Source of the DNA: Chimonanthus salicifolius
Lineage: Eukaryota > Streptophyta > Magnoliopsida > Laurales > Calycanthaceae
Length of the DNA: 64,000 nucleotides
Direction of reading: 5' to 3'
Assembly (NCBI GenBank): GCA_013350335.1
Contig: CM023532.1
Location: forward strand, 97,335,853-97,399,852
Shown piece after piece: positions 46,216 to 57,302 of the stretch. Numbering within the stretch: position 1 is the stretch's first letter; every line of letters starts with the position of its first letter. The notes under the pieces were generated by a model, which saw nothing but the letters and a program-made list of their open reading frames with translations, was not told the origin of the DNA and did not search any database. The position numbers and the translations under genes are program-made.

Positions 46216-46985
46216 AAGAAGCAGATTGATGAACTGCTCAGACTGAGTTGCATCCGGAACAGTACATCGGCTTGGGGAGCTCCGGTTTTATTTATGAAGA
46301 AGAAGGATGGTTCACTCCGTATGTGTGTGGATTACCGAAAACTGAACCAGCTGACGGTCAGAAACAAGTACCCTCTACCCAGGATCGATGATTTATTTGA
46401 TCAACTTAGAGGTTCCAGTCATTTCTCTAAGATTGACCTTATGTCCGGATACCATCAAATCCGGGTTAGGGAGGAGGACATAGAAAAGGCAGCCTTCAGA
46501 ACGCGGTATGGACTATATGAGTTTGTAGTCATGCCGTTTGGACTCACCAATGCACCGGCTGTGTTCATGGATCTAATGAACAGGATTTTCCGTCCTTACT
46601 TGGACTAATTTGTCATTGTATTTATTGATGACATTTTGATTTATTCCAAAACTTAGGAAGAACATACTGAGCACCTGAGGATAGTTCTGGACACTTTGAG
46701 GAAGAGCGACTTATACGCCAGAGCCAGCAAGTGTGAATTCTGGCTACCTAAGGTTAACTTCTTGGGACATGTCATATCAGTAGAAGGTATAGCCGTAGAT
46801 CCGGCTAAAGTGGCGGCAGTGGGAGAATGGAAAGTGCCAAAGAATGTAACCGAGATCCGTAGCTTCTTGGGATTGGCTGGTTACTGCAGGAACTTTATCA
46901 TGGATTTCTCCAAAATAGCATCTCCACTTACTCGGCTCACTCAGAAATGAGTCAAATTTGAGTGGTCAGATATGTGCAACCAGAG
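46216..46985 (+). pseudogene. pol: Ty3-F reverse transcriptase
   Basis: In order: [77 protein letters not shown], the catalytic [26 protein letters not shown] and [11 protein letters not shown]. Stops are at 46606 (PYLD-stop-FVI), 46654 (KT-stop-EEH, from Trp), 46948 (LTQK-stop-VKF) and 46990 (QRF-stop-ELK, from Gln). Motif positions match Ty3-A reverse transcriptase throughout. Confidence 0.92.
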
Positions 46986-47481
46986 ATTTTAGGAGCTGAA
47001 AGACAGACTTAAAACTGCTCCTATTTTGATTTTGCCAGAAAGAGGCAAGGGTTATGAGGTGCAATGCGATGCTTCAGGAGAGGGACTTGGGTGTGTCCTC
47101 AGTCAAACTCATCGTGTGGTGGCTTATGGTTCAAGACAATTGAAAATACATGAACGTCTCTATCCCTCGCACAATCTTGAACTAGCCGCAGTGGTCTTCG
47201 CTCTCAAAAGCTGGAGACATTATCTATATGGCGAGAAATTTGAAGTGTTTTCAGATCATAAGAGCTTGAAGTACTTGTTTGATCAGAAAGAGCCCAATCT
47301 GAGGCAGCGCCGATGGATGGAATATCTGCAGGATTATGAGTTCGCACTTCGTTATCACCCTGGCAAGGCGAACAAGGTGGCAGATGCTCTCAGCCGCATA
47401 TCACATGCATCAGTGGCGTTTGATCAGGACAGAATGGGACATGCTGAATACCATACAAGAGTTCAATTTATATATCAATAA
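46986..47481 (+). pseudogene. pol: Ty3-F RNase H
   Basis: The frame contains [34 protein letters not shown] with the first Asp, [18 protein letters not shown] with the Glu, [15 protein letters not shown] with the second Asp, and [19 protein letters not shown] at the end. All four motifs are intact for 151 residues from 47026. The frame closes with a stop at 47479-47481 before integrase. Confidence 0.9.
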
Positions 47482-48330
47482 CCATGGGAGTATGTACAAT
47501 TTGATCATACGGTCCAACATGGTTACCAAGATTGAACAGGAACAACGGATAGATCCGAAAGTGGAGAAGATATGGGCCAAGATGTCTATTGGTGAAGTCA
47601 TACCAGAATGGGAGTTATGACCAGGACAAGGTCTGGTATTCCGAGGAAGGATATATGTGCCTAAGAGCTGCAGAAAAAAGTTACTGATTGAGGCACATTA
47701 GACCAAACTTTAAATTCATCCGGGTAGCACCAAGATGTATCACGACCTGAAGAGACATTACTGGTGGCACGGACTCAAGAGGGATGTGGCAGAATTTGTG
47801 GCTCATTCATTAACATGTCAGCAGGTTAAAACGGAACATCAGAAGCCAGCAGGGTTACTCAGACCCTTACCAGTGCCGGAATGGAAATGGGAGCACTTCT
47901 CCATGGATTTTGTGACAGGATTGCCAAGGTCTTCAAAGGGAAACGATACGATATGGGTTGTGGTAGACCAACTGACCAAGTCTACACATTTTCTTCCCAT
48001 TAAGATGACAGACTCATCTGAGACCTTGGGTCGGCGGTATATCAAGGTTATCATTAGATTGCATGGTATTCCTCGGACTATTATGTCTGACAGAGATGGT
48101 CAATTCACCGGCAGAGTATGGCAGAGCATGCAGTCAGCCATGGGAATAGATCTACTAACTAGCACGACATTCCATCCACAGACTGATGGGCAGTCTGAGA
48201 CGACAATACAAACAATGGAGGATATGCCGAGAGCATGCATGCTAGATTTCAAGGGTGGATAGAGGATCACTTGCTGTTGGTAGAATTCTCATACAACAAC
48301 AGTTACTAGGCGAGCCTCCAAGTGGCTCCA
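47482..48330 (+). pseudogene. pol: Ty3-F integrase, zinc region and catalytic core
   Basis: Stops fall in the linker (PEWEL-stop-PGQG, from Arg, about 47618) and in the zinc region (AH-stop-TKL-stop-IHPG, about 47701-47714). The HHCC motif has lost one Cys: AHSLTCQQV where the family has a second Cys before LTC. The core is good: MDFVTGLPRSSKGNDTIW, MSDRDGQFTGRVW and FHPQTDGQSETTIQTMED hold the three acidic residues. A frameshift follows LDFKGG near 48255. Confidence 0.9.
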
Positions 48331-48941
48331 TTTGAGGCATTATATGGTAGACCATGTAGATCACCAATGTGCTGGACAGAGGCCGGTGAGACTGTACTGA
48401 TTGGACCTGAGTTGGTTGCAGAGTCTACAACGCAGATACAGTTGATACGGCAGCATCTATTGACTGCGCAAAGTAGTCAAAAGAACTATGCTGACAAGAG
48501 GAGGAGGTTCTTTGAATTTGAAGTGAGGGACATGGTGTTCTTGAAAGTCTCGCCACGAAAGGGACACATGGATTTGGAAAGAAGGGGAAACTATCTCCAA
48601 GATAAGTGGGACCGTTTTCAATCATAAGAAGGATGGGGGTCATGGCTTACCAATTGGCACTCCCTTCACAGTTGGCGTCTTTGCACGATGTGTTCCATAT
48701 ATCGATGTTGAGGAAATACAATCCTGATCCCTCTCATGTACTGAACATGCAAGACATAGATATCCAAAGTGATGTGACATACGTCGAAAAGCCTGTCCGA
48801 GTGGTGGACATAGAACAAAGGGTATTACGGAACCGAGCGATTCAGTTTGTCAAGGTGTTATGGGATCGACATGGCATTGAGGAAGCCACTTGGGAACTTG
48901 AGTCGGAAATGAGAACAGCTCATCCAGAGCTATTTATGTAA
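48322..48941 (+). pseudogene. pol: Ty3-F integrase C-terminus (GPY/F) and chromodomain
   Basis: MAPFEALYGRPCRSPMCW to FLKVSPRKGHM is one frame; a shift near 48570 changes it to the frame with VGPF-like GPFSIIRRMGVMAYQL, SLHDVFHISMLRKYNPDPS and a chromodomain (VTYVEKPVRVVDIEQRVL, FVKVLWDRHGIEEATWELE). It ends ELFM-stop at 48939-48941. This chromodomain is complete, whereas the Ty3-A copy has a stop. The arrangement identifies a chromovirus; the long LTRs and primer type favour the Tekay/Del clade. Confidence 0.9.
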
Positions 48942-48967
48942 ATGTTTGAAACCCTACTTCAGTTGAA

Positions 48968-49001
48968 TTTCGGGACGAAAATTTTAAAAAGTGGGTTGTA
49001 T
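48968..49001 (+). other. Ty3-F polypurine-tract region
   Basis: ATTTCGGGACGAAAATTTT then AAAAAGTGGG precede the 3' LTR start at 49002 (six bases, TTGTAT, intervene). GGGACGAAATTT upstream of the tract is a familiar feature of plant chromoviruses. This is the plus-strand priming site. Confidence 0.75.
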
Positions 49002-50877
49002 TGTAACACTTCAGAATTCCATGTTATCAATATTTATGGAATTTTCCATTTTAATTGTGAATTAACGGATATGAACCTTAGATGGGTAAGGTGTTGGGTC
49101 AATGGCCCAATTAGGACCTGACGGTTATGGTATAAGTTTCAATTTAAATTAAACGGGGCTGAATTAAAATGATAATGCAATATGTCTATAAATAAGGGAT
49201 TGTCTGGATTAGGATGACATGGAAATGTATATTGACTAGATTTTAGGAGTTATAGCCGAACAAGGTTTGTCCTAAATGGGCAACACGCATGGATGAGTTG
49301 GGATTAGGCAATGACATCCGATTGCTTAATCCAAATAAAGAAGATGTCTTAAATTAAAAATAGATTGCATGGCCGTGTATAAGAGATATGCACATCCAAG
49401 ATGATGTGCAAAAATGGGTCCTTTCCTTGTTAAAAGCGATACTAGGGGATTACTAAATAAAGAAGTTGCCGAAGAATAAACACATGAGGTTACGGTTTTT
49501 GGACTAAACCGAAATAGTAATTGCAATCTTCCTACACGACTGAAATCGTTATGTACTATTTCAGCCATATAGGATCGGTGGAAGTATTTTTATATATATA
49601 ATATGGTCGTGTGTGGAGCCAGAAGGAAGGGAACCACGAGTATTGAGAGGTAAAGTCTGAAGGTTGAAGACAATCAAGAAATAGATTGTAAGCATTGTTC
49701 AACGTTGGAGGGTTCTGTTGGGAGTATATTGAGGTCAGCCAAACAGAGAGATACAGCAGGTTGCATAATCTGTGTGAAAGATCAAGTAGAAAGAGGCTAA
49801 GGAAGAAAAGGATCGGAAGAACAAGTCGAAGCGAAGGAAAACTGAAGGAGTCGCGGAACCAGTAAGTATTTTGATAATTTTGTTTAAAGAAAGGAACCAT
49901 AGGGTTCGGCCATAGTGTATGGCAAAACCCCATGGAAGAAAATTAAAGGATGAATATAGTAATTTAAGGGAAGATGATGAACCATAGGGTTCGGCCATGT
50001 TGTATGGCCGAACCCCATGGAAGGACATTGGTTTTGTTTAATGATTTTTAAAGAGAAGATTATGAACCATAGGATTCGGCCATGGTGTATGGCCGAACCC
50101 CATGGAAGATGGTTAATAATTTAGAAAGGTTTTAATGATGGACTTTTGGATTAAAAAAGGAATGAACCTTGATTTATAGATTCAAGGATGGTAATTGATA
50201 TAATTAGAATTTAGACATCATGGGTTCAGCCATGTGTATGGCCGAACCCCATGAAGCAATTTTATAGATATTATGTCTATGTATATTTTAAATAAATGGA
50301 GGATTAATTGGAGGATGCAAGTATAGACTTATGTTTACGAACCTAAGATGGTGAACCATTTAAAGGAGAAGTTAGAAATGAAACATCAAGGGTTCTGCCA
50401 TGGTGTATGGCCAAACCCCATGAACTTGTTAATGGGTCTTTTGTGGGTCCTTGTATAATTTAAATGAATGGTTTACCAAACCAAGGGATGAAGAGAATGA
50501 TTAGGGTTTTATTTTATGAATTATGAATCAATCATGAATCTATGTAATGGATCAATTTTGGACCTAAACATGAGGTGATGGAAACCATGGCAAAATTGTA
50601 AATAAATGTGAAAAATGATAGACCATGGGTTCGGCCATGGTGTATGGCCGAACCCCATGGGAGTGATTTATGGATTTAATATATGAATGGTTAGATTAAT
50701 GGAATGTTAGCCATGGATAGAACAATGGCAATATGGTAATTAAGTAGAAATAATGGACCATGGGTTCGGCCATGGTGTATGGCCGAACCCCATGGGAAAG
50801 GTTTGATGAATTTAAGGGTTGATGTATGTTAGATGATTAATTTGTTTATGATTAGATTAATGAATAAAAGGGGTATG
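49002..50877 (+). mobile_element. Ty3-F 3' LTR, first piece
   Basis: It begins TGTAACACTTCAGAATTCC. It has a donor-like GTAAGTATTTTG at 49862 after a GA-rich tract (49610-49860) and seven 29-nt hairpins between 49902 and 50792. LTR-14 is inserted after 50877. Without LTR-14 the LTR is about 3.2 kb. Confidence 0.9.
49902..50792 (+). repeat. 29-nt hairpin cluster in the Ty3-F 3' LTR
   Basis: Copies lie near 49902, 49987, 50068, 50220, 50392, 50628 and 50762. In sense orientation the loop is usually GGTGT (ATGGCC after it), while minus-strand LTRs show ACACC, so copies are always in the same orientation relative to the LTR. Two more lie near 54931 and 55044, after LTR-14. Confidence 0.85.
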
Positions 50878-51979
50878 TGTAATGGCCTGGAATTTTTAAA
50901 TCAATAAAAATGTAGCTATTATTTATTTTAATGATGGAAATTGGGAAATTTGATGGAGTAGATGGTAAATGGATCAAAAATTGGAAAAAGGCCCAAGTAT
51001 GGCCCAATGGACCATGGATTGGATTTAAATTCATTTAAAGGGTCAATGATGGTCAATTGGGCCATGGTCAAATTGGGCCCAATGCACATTCGGGACCCAA
51101 TGGGTCAAAATGATTTAAGCTTTAAGGTAAATGGGTAGGAGGTGAATGTAATTGGGCCATGGGCCCAATGGTGATCCAAGTAGTTGAAAATGGATTAAAT
51201 TAAATCACCTAAGTTAGTGATGAATTGACGAAGGTGACGTGGCCGATTGGGCCCACCTCCACCTCACCAAGTGAGGTGGCGTGTGGACCAAGGATTGGTG
51301 GGGCCGGCCACCATGGTTGAATTGGTCAACCATGGGTGGATACATGGAGGGAATTTTAAGAGATGGAATTAGGTTAAGTGGGAATAAATTAACCTATGTT
51401 AATTACCTATTAATTAAATAATTAAACTATCCAAAAAGGTGGTCAAAAGGGGTCAAAATGGGAAGACCAAACCACCCATTTCAAACACACAAAAACATTG
51501 GTTTAGGTGGTGGTTTATCCCAACTACCACCATAAAGCATAAAGCATAAAGCATGAAAAAAGTCCCATGTTGGTGGTTGGAAGCCTTAATGGTGGAGTAA
51601 AGTTTAAGAAACCAAAAGGTGTTGTTTTTTATCCTATCTTTCAAATCCCATTCTTATCTCATTCTCTTCCTCTCTTGCTCTCCCACATTGCCGTCCCACA
51701 CCGAAGGGAAAAGAAGAAGAAAAACTTGGAAGAAAAAGAGAAGAAGAGAAGAAAGAAGCCAAGCTTGGCCATCACCCCAAGATCAAGCCATAGTATCTTC
51801 TTCCTCACCATCCTTTTCTCCTCCTCCCCCTCTCTCAAACACACCCCATGATGGCCGAACCCAAGCTTGGAGGTTTTTCATCTTGATCAAGCATCCTAGC
51901 CGATCAACAAAGGAGAAGAAGAAGAAAGGAAGCCAAGGAGTCCGAAGGGAGCAAAGAAAGTCGGAGGAGCCGACGGATT

Positions 51980-54368
51980 GTAAGTATTTCTAAACAAGAG
52001 ATTGGATTTTTTTTTTTCTAGGGTTTAAGATTTGGGGTCCATTCTTCTTAGATTTGATGGTGGCCAAATTATCATGGGCCTTGGATTTCAAATCCATCCA
52101 ATGGAAGGGTGAAAAATGGACAAAACCCTAATGGGTAAATTAGGGTTAAAAAAAATGAATGGAGGTATAAAGGACATTAGGTGTTATTTAAGCATGGAGA
52201 GATGAAAATTTTGGAAAGAACCATGGACCATAGGGTTCGGCCATGTAGTATGGCCGAACCCCATGGTAGGTGATTGATTAATTTATTAGGGTTTATAAGA
52301 ATGGAAGCCATGGAGAATAATTTAGGGTTTTAAGTTCTTAATGATTAAATGTGGGTAATTTTAAAAGGGGTTTTTATGAGAAAAATCATGGGAAACATTG
52401 ATGATTCTTAATGGCCTAAAAGACATGAGTGAATGATAGACCATGAACTTATGGTGATGGTGTTAGAATTTTAATGGGGTTAGAGAATGGGGGCCATGTT
52501 AAGTGGTTAATGATGTTTAAAAGTTTTAAATGAAAAAATGATAGTAATTTTGAAAGGGGTTTTTAAATGAAGGAATCCATGGATGAAGGTTAATGTTTTA
52601 TGGTCTTAAATGTCACCAATGAATGATGAACCCTATGGTAATGTATTCATAATTTTAATGGATATGTAAATATGGAAAAATAATGGGGAATGTTGGTAGT
52701 TTTGATGGACTCAAGAAAGTAAGCCTAATGTTAATTAAAGGGGCTGACTTTAAAGATCCAAGAGAAATAAGGAAATTAACATCATGGGTTCGGCCATGGT
52801 GTATGGCCGAACCCATGACCCATTTTTGTGAGCCACTTAATGGGCTAAGTATGGGGTTATGTATGTGTTTAAATGAAGGGAGATTAGGTTAATTAAATGA
52901 CTGATTTCTAGTGTTGTTATGTCATGTTAATGAGACATCAATGGACCCATTTTGTGAACCAATGGATAGGCTAATATTAAGGTCTATGAATATGCTTTAA
53001 TTAATGGGAATTAGGTTAAGATAGTGGCTGATTTTTAATGGTTGTATCTCATGATTGGTGAGTCACTAATGGATCTAAGTTATGGATCAATTTTAGACTT
53101 TAGTGTGCATAGGCAAATGAGTAATTAATCATGGGAAGGAGTAGTGGCAAAATCGTAAATAATGGCCAAATTCAAGACTCCATGGGAAATGATCATGGAC
53201 TTAAGTGCAATTATGGTAACCTTAAGTATGTGATTAATAAAGCCTAGGGTGGCTGATTTTTAAGACTCATGGGATTAAAAGGTTTAATGGATTAAACGGG
53301 ACCCACAAAACTACATAGTGAGGTTCGGTCATGGTGTACGGCCGAACCCCACTAAGGCATGAGTTAGGGACTTAATAATGGCTAAAAACAGGGACTGATT
53401 ATTCATATGTAATAAGGTATCGGACGTCGCAAGCGGTGGGCGTATCGGTGACCGGATTATTGGACGAAAATGAAAAAGGTCGCTAGTCGGTATTCGGTAG
53501 GATTCCTACCTTTTTGTAAGCCATGGATTATGTGTTATGTATGGGTTTTTCCTTGATTTATTTGGTGAGCATATGATTGTTTTAAGATGGGTTTTAAGGC
53601 TATGATGTGTATATTGATACTTTGCTTGATCTATTTTTGATAATCAAATTATATGTTTTCCTGATGGGATTTTAAATGCCATAGTTTGTGCTATCATATA
53701 TATTACAGGGCATATGGCATCTACACCTCATGCATAACATGGGAGGAATATGGCATGGGAAGGATGAAAATAAAGAAACTGGAGTCCATGCTCCGTCGGG
53801 GCGACCGAGAAGCAAACATGGGGACACTTGACGAGGCTTTGCCATCAAGGGGGATGATTTGTGATTTTTATATCTTGACGAGGTTTTGCCGTCAAGGGGG
53901 ATGATTTGTGATTGTTTATATCTGGACGAGGTTTTGCCGTCCAGGGGGATGATTTGTGATTGTTTATATCTTGACGAGGTTTTTCCGTCAAGGGGGATGA
54001 TTTGTGATTGTTTATATCTGGACGAGGTTTTGCCGTCCAGGGGGATGATGTGTGACTGTTTATATCTTGACGAGGTTTTGCCGTCAAGGGGGATGATTTG
54101 TGATTGTTTATATCTTGACGAGGTTTTGCCGTCAACGGGGATGATTTGTGATTGTTTATATCTTGACGAGGTCTTTCCGTCAAGGGGGATATGGCATCAT
54201 GATGGTATGGATGATGGGTGGGACACATGACATAAAACACCCATGATATGGCATTCATTTTATGGTTTTCATTATATTATACCTATGTGCTTGTTATCAC
54301 TAATCCATGTGTTAGCCCTACTTGGAGTCCTACTAGGCGCGTTGTTTAACGCCCTACTTCTACCCTAG
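51980..54368 (+). other. Putative intron in LTR-14
   Basis: GTAAGTATTT at 51980 matches the plant 5' splice site and follows a purine-rich, exon-like stretch. At 54341-54368 a TTTAAC branch-like box, a pyrimidine tract and CTACCCTAG form an acceptor-like block; a second CAG lies at 54380. The span is 2389 bp. Confidence 0.33.
53783..54184 (+). repeat. Stem-loop cassette of LTR-14 (one SL2, eight SL1, 48-bp period)
   Basis: SL2 GGAG with CTCC lies near 53783. SL1 copies start at 53827, 53874, 53922, 53970, 54018, 54066, 54114 and 54162, spaced exactly 48 bp from the second on. Copies at 53922 and 54018 have arms CTGGACG and CGTCCAG; most others have CTTGACG and CGTCAAG. The change is therefore matched on both arms within one array. 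Reading frames across the array are by-products of the 48-bp (16-codon) period. Confidence 0.9.
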
Positions 54369-54866
54369 CTGATGACGCAGGAGATGGCGGACACGAAGGA
54401 CGAGACGGAGGCCAAGCTTAAGAGTTTGGGAAGGCGGACTACTTAGTTTATTTAATTTATTTTGGAATGTAATTTGAATAGCTTAGCTCATCGGAATGTA
54501 ATAATTTAGATTACTTACTGTGGTTTGGATTTTACTTTGGACATTATCATTTTGAAATATAATTATGAATTTAGGGGTATTTTAGTAATTTAAGCGCCGT
54601 ACTTCCTTGCTATCTAAAACTGGTAGGATAATCTCTATTATAATTCCGCACTTAGTTTAATATTCCGCAAACTTACTTCTATGTGTGAACCGTTCTTCAT
54701 GGACTTAGTTCCACGCACACGTAGGGTTGGCCAGTTAAGGGCCGGGCTTTAGAAGCTCAGACTTAACTCGTGTCGTGACGTCCGCGTCCTTTGTCACTCT
54801 TTATTTAAAAAAAAAAAGAAAAATAGACTCTGATTTTAGGTGAAAAGGGGCGGGCATTACAGTATG

Positions 54867-56187
54867 ATCTTGGAATTTAGTTAAAAGATTAAAGGACTCG
54901 AAGAAGGGCACAAAACCAAGATGGTGAGGTTGGGCCATGTAGTATGGCCGAATCCCACTAAGGTGTATTTTGTGGACTAAGTGATTAAATGATTAACTTA
55001 GGCGTTATTGATTAATAAACCAAAGGAGGGACTAAATCCTAGTAAGTGAGGTTCAGCCATGGTGTATGGCCTAACCCCACAAGTTGGGTTTATGGACTTA
55101 GACATTATTATAAATCAAATGGGACATGGTTTTAATTGATTGATATATTATAAGGTAACGAGACCTCACAAACAGTGCGCGATCGTGAGCGGTTGCCGGA
55201 TTAAAGCGCAAGGACACGTTAGTGGTCTTTGGTAGGATTCCACCTCTTTGAAACCATGGGTTTATGTACAATGTTTTTATCTTATTTTGATGAATTTACG
55301 TTGTAAAAGATATGTTTCAAATGTGAGTTTTAATGCTATGTTTACAATATAAAATAGCATGTGTGTCATTAGCATCTCATGCATGGCATGGGGTGAAGGA
55401 TATGTAACCGGAGGGGCTACACTCTGTCGGGGCGTCCGAAAAACCTATGTGGGATACCTTAATGTGCTTTTCCATCAAGAAGAAACCGGAGGGGCCACAC
55501 TCCGTCGGAGCGTCCTAAAGACCTATGTGGGGGTACTTATATGTACTTGTGATGGGTGGGACTCATTGCATTTGACATCATGACATGGCATGGTTTATAT
55601 GGTTTTTGACATTATGATATTATTATATCTGTTTTGTACTAAGCATGTGTTAGCCCTAAATGGAATACCTACTGGGCACGTTGTTCTAACGCCCTACTTC
55701 TATCCTAGTGGATGATAAAAGAAACGAGGGGAATGATGAACGCGAAAAGGGCCAAGCATAAGAGCTTGGATGTTTTTAGTTTTTATTTTGCTTAAGTTAC
55801 TTATGGACTTGTAATTTGAGTAACTAGACTTCGGGCATGTAATGATTTAGATAATTTGCTATGGTTGGATGTTTATTTGGATAATTATGTTATATTAATT
55901 ATGGATAAGACATGGAGTACTTTGCTATCTAAAATGGAATAGAATTAGGTTCTATTATAATTCCGCAGTTATGATTTTAATCCACATGTTTATATTGTTA
56001 TGGGTGAACCGTTTTCATGGACTTAGTCCATGCACACATAGGGTTGGTTAGTTAAGGGTTGGACTTTAGAAGTTCGGACTTAGCTCGCGTCGTGACATCC
56101 CTCTCTTGCTCACTTTGTTAATTTAAAAAAAAAAAAAAAACAGACTCTGATTTTCGGAAAGCGAGTGAAAAAGGGCGGGGCGTTACA
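54867..56187 (+). mobile_element. Ty3-F 3' LTR, second piece
   Basis: It resumes after LTR-14 and ends GGGCGGGGCGTTACA at 56187. It holds two hairpins (about 54931 and 55044), the palindrome GGTAGGATTCC (55229), the TATA-like box (55348-55356), a cassette with two SL2-type units (55405-55515), the acceptor-like block ending 55708 and the conserved 3' end. ACTCC follows at 56188-56192. Confidence 0.9.
55348..55356 (+). promoter_or_regulatory. TATA-like box of the Ty3-F 3' LTR
   Basis: TATAAAATA is followed by CATCTCATGCATGGCATGGG at 55373. The same spacing to this block is found in LTR-7. A start of transcription near 55378-55382 would place the cassette at 55405-55515 inside the RNA leader. 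Confidence 0.5.
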
Positions 56188-56192
56188 ACTCC

Positions 56193-56310
56193 ACTCACTT
56201 AAGATTAAGGTCCCATTAACTTCCACTCAACTCATCACTTTAACTCAACTCACCTATTTAATTCAACTCATTTAACTCACTTAAATCAACTTAATTATTT
56301 GATTCCATTT
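56193..56310 (-). mobile_element. LTR-13, right remnant
   Basis: It continues LTR-13 after Ty3-F (ACTCAACTCACC, CTTAATTATTTGATTCC) and stops without the expected terminal GTGTTACA. At about 56310 it joins Ty3-A protease sequence at ELAG. The LTR-13 end and roughly 300 bp of Ty3-A between protease and reverse transcriptase are missing, so a deletion removed both and the right target copy. Confidence 0.75.
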
Positions 56311-57302
56311 CCAGCAAGTTCAGTGTCTACGGAAGTGCAGATCAGACCCAGTGATGTGTCTCCAATAGGGGGCACAATAGTAAGTGCAGTGGACAGTTGT
56401 TGTACTAGAGTAGCAGTAGCAGATATGAAGGTAGCAGATATAAAGGAGTGGGATGCTCCTGAATCAAATAATGCAAAGGCATATGAACTACCAACTACTG
56501 CCATACCTTGAATCACCAAATGATCCACTATCTCCGGAGGAGGAACCAAAGTATATAGCCATCCAGATCCTGTAGGAATAGGTGCCCATCCTGTCTGGCT
56601 ATGTGCTCTGGACGCTTGAGACTGAGCTGGTCGAGCTGGAGGACGGAAAGAACCCCTGGAGTGCGAAGGTCTACTGTTCTGCAGACACTCACTCTTGAAA
56701 TGGCCCTGCTAGCCACACTAGAAACAGGTGCTAACACCTCGAGGAACTTGAGAGACTGGTCCTGATGTAGAGGGCTGATTGGGACGAAAGCCTCTAGTGG
56801 ATCCAGTAGAAGGTGAGGGTCTCCCAAAGTTCGGTCTGAATTTCTTGTTAGGGCTGAAAGTACTTCCCCAGCTCTGACCTCGACTGTTATCCACAAACTT
56901 GACTGTCTCTGTCAGCTCCTGCTCGGCTATGCTAGCTCGATAACCACTTCTCCCAAAGTGGCTGATTTGAAGATTGTGACTCTGGCTCTTAGGTTAGGTC
57001 ACAGGCCCCCGTTCAAACTTCCGGGCCTTCTTGTGTTCTGTGTCCACCATGTGTAGGGCATAACAAGATAGACGAAGAAACTCTTGATAATAGTCGGCAA
57101 CAGTCATGGCACTCCTTCTCTTCCTCTGGAAAATAATGATCCAGAAACATTCCAGAGAATTGGCTCCATGTCATCTCAGTCTTTTCATCCACTGGAATCT
57201 GGGCTTGTTGACGTTCTATAACTCTCCACCATTTGTCGGCATCATCCACCAATTGTGAAGTAGCCAGCAGTATCATATCCTCATCACCACTGATTTTGAG
57301 CA
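56311..57302 (-). pseudogene. gag-pol: Ty3-A gag C-terminal part, zinc knuckle and protease
   Basis: Read on the minus strand from 57302: LKISGDEDMILLATSQLVDD, DKWWRVIERQQ, EMTWSQFSGMFLDHYFPEEEK, then a frameshift, a basic region, and a knuckle CF-stop-CG-stop-QGHFKSEC with two stops inside the CCHC motif. Protease follows as FALFDSGASHSFI with a normal D-S-G. The frame ends at ELAG where LTR-13 is joined. The 57302 end continues in frame to 60949 once LTR-15 is removed. Confidence 0.88.

Larger units (their letters stand above)
50878..54861 (+). mobile_element. LTR-14, complete solo LTR, 3984 bp
   Basis: It begins TGTAATGGCCTGG and ends GGGGCGGGCATTACA, with exact target copies GTATG (50873-50877 and 54862-54866). 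It lies inside the Ty3-F 3' LTR, itself inside LTR-13 and Ty3-A. It is close in sequence to LTR-11. It has a CT-rich then GA-rich tract (51650-51970), donor GTAAGTATTT at 51980, three hairpins (52232, 52786, 53325), a nine-unit stem-loop cassette (53783-54184) and the conserved 3' block. The short frames in it are not genes. Confidence 0.94.

Noticed and set aside
51619..51993. Open frames of 124-141 residues here and at 34246-34671
   Set aside because: They follow CT- and GA-rich simple sequence in LTR-14 and LTR-11, give Lys/Arg/Ser-rich low-complexity protein, and match no family.
53874..54184. Regular 48-bp repeats resembling a CRISPR array
   Set aside because: The whole 48-bp unit repeats; there are no unique spacers, and the same unit is part of plant LTRs elsewhere in the window.
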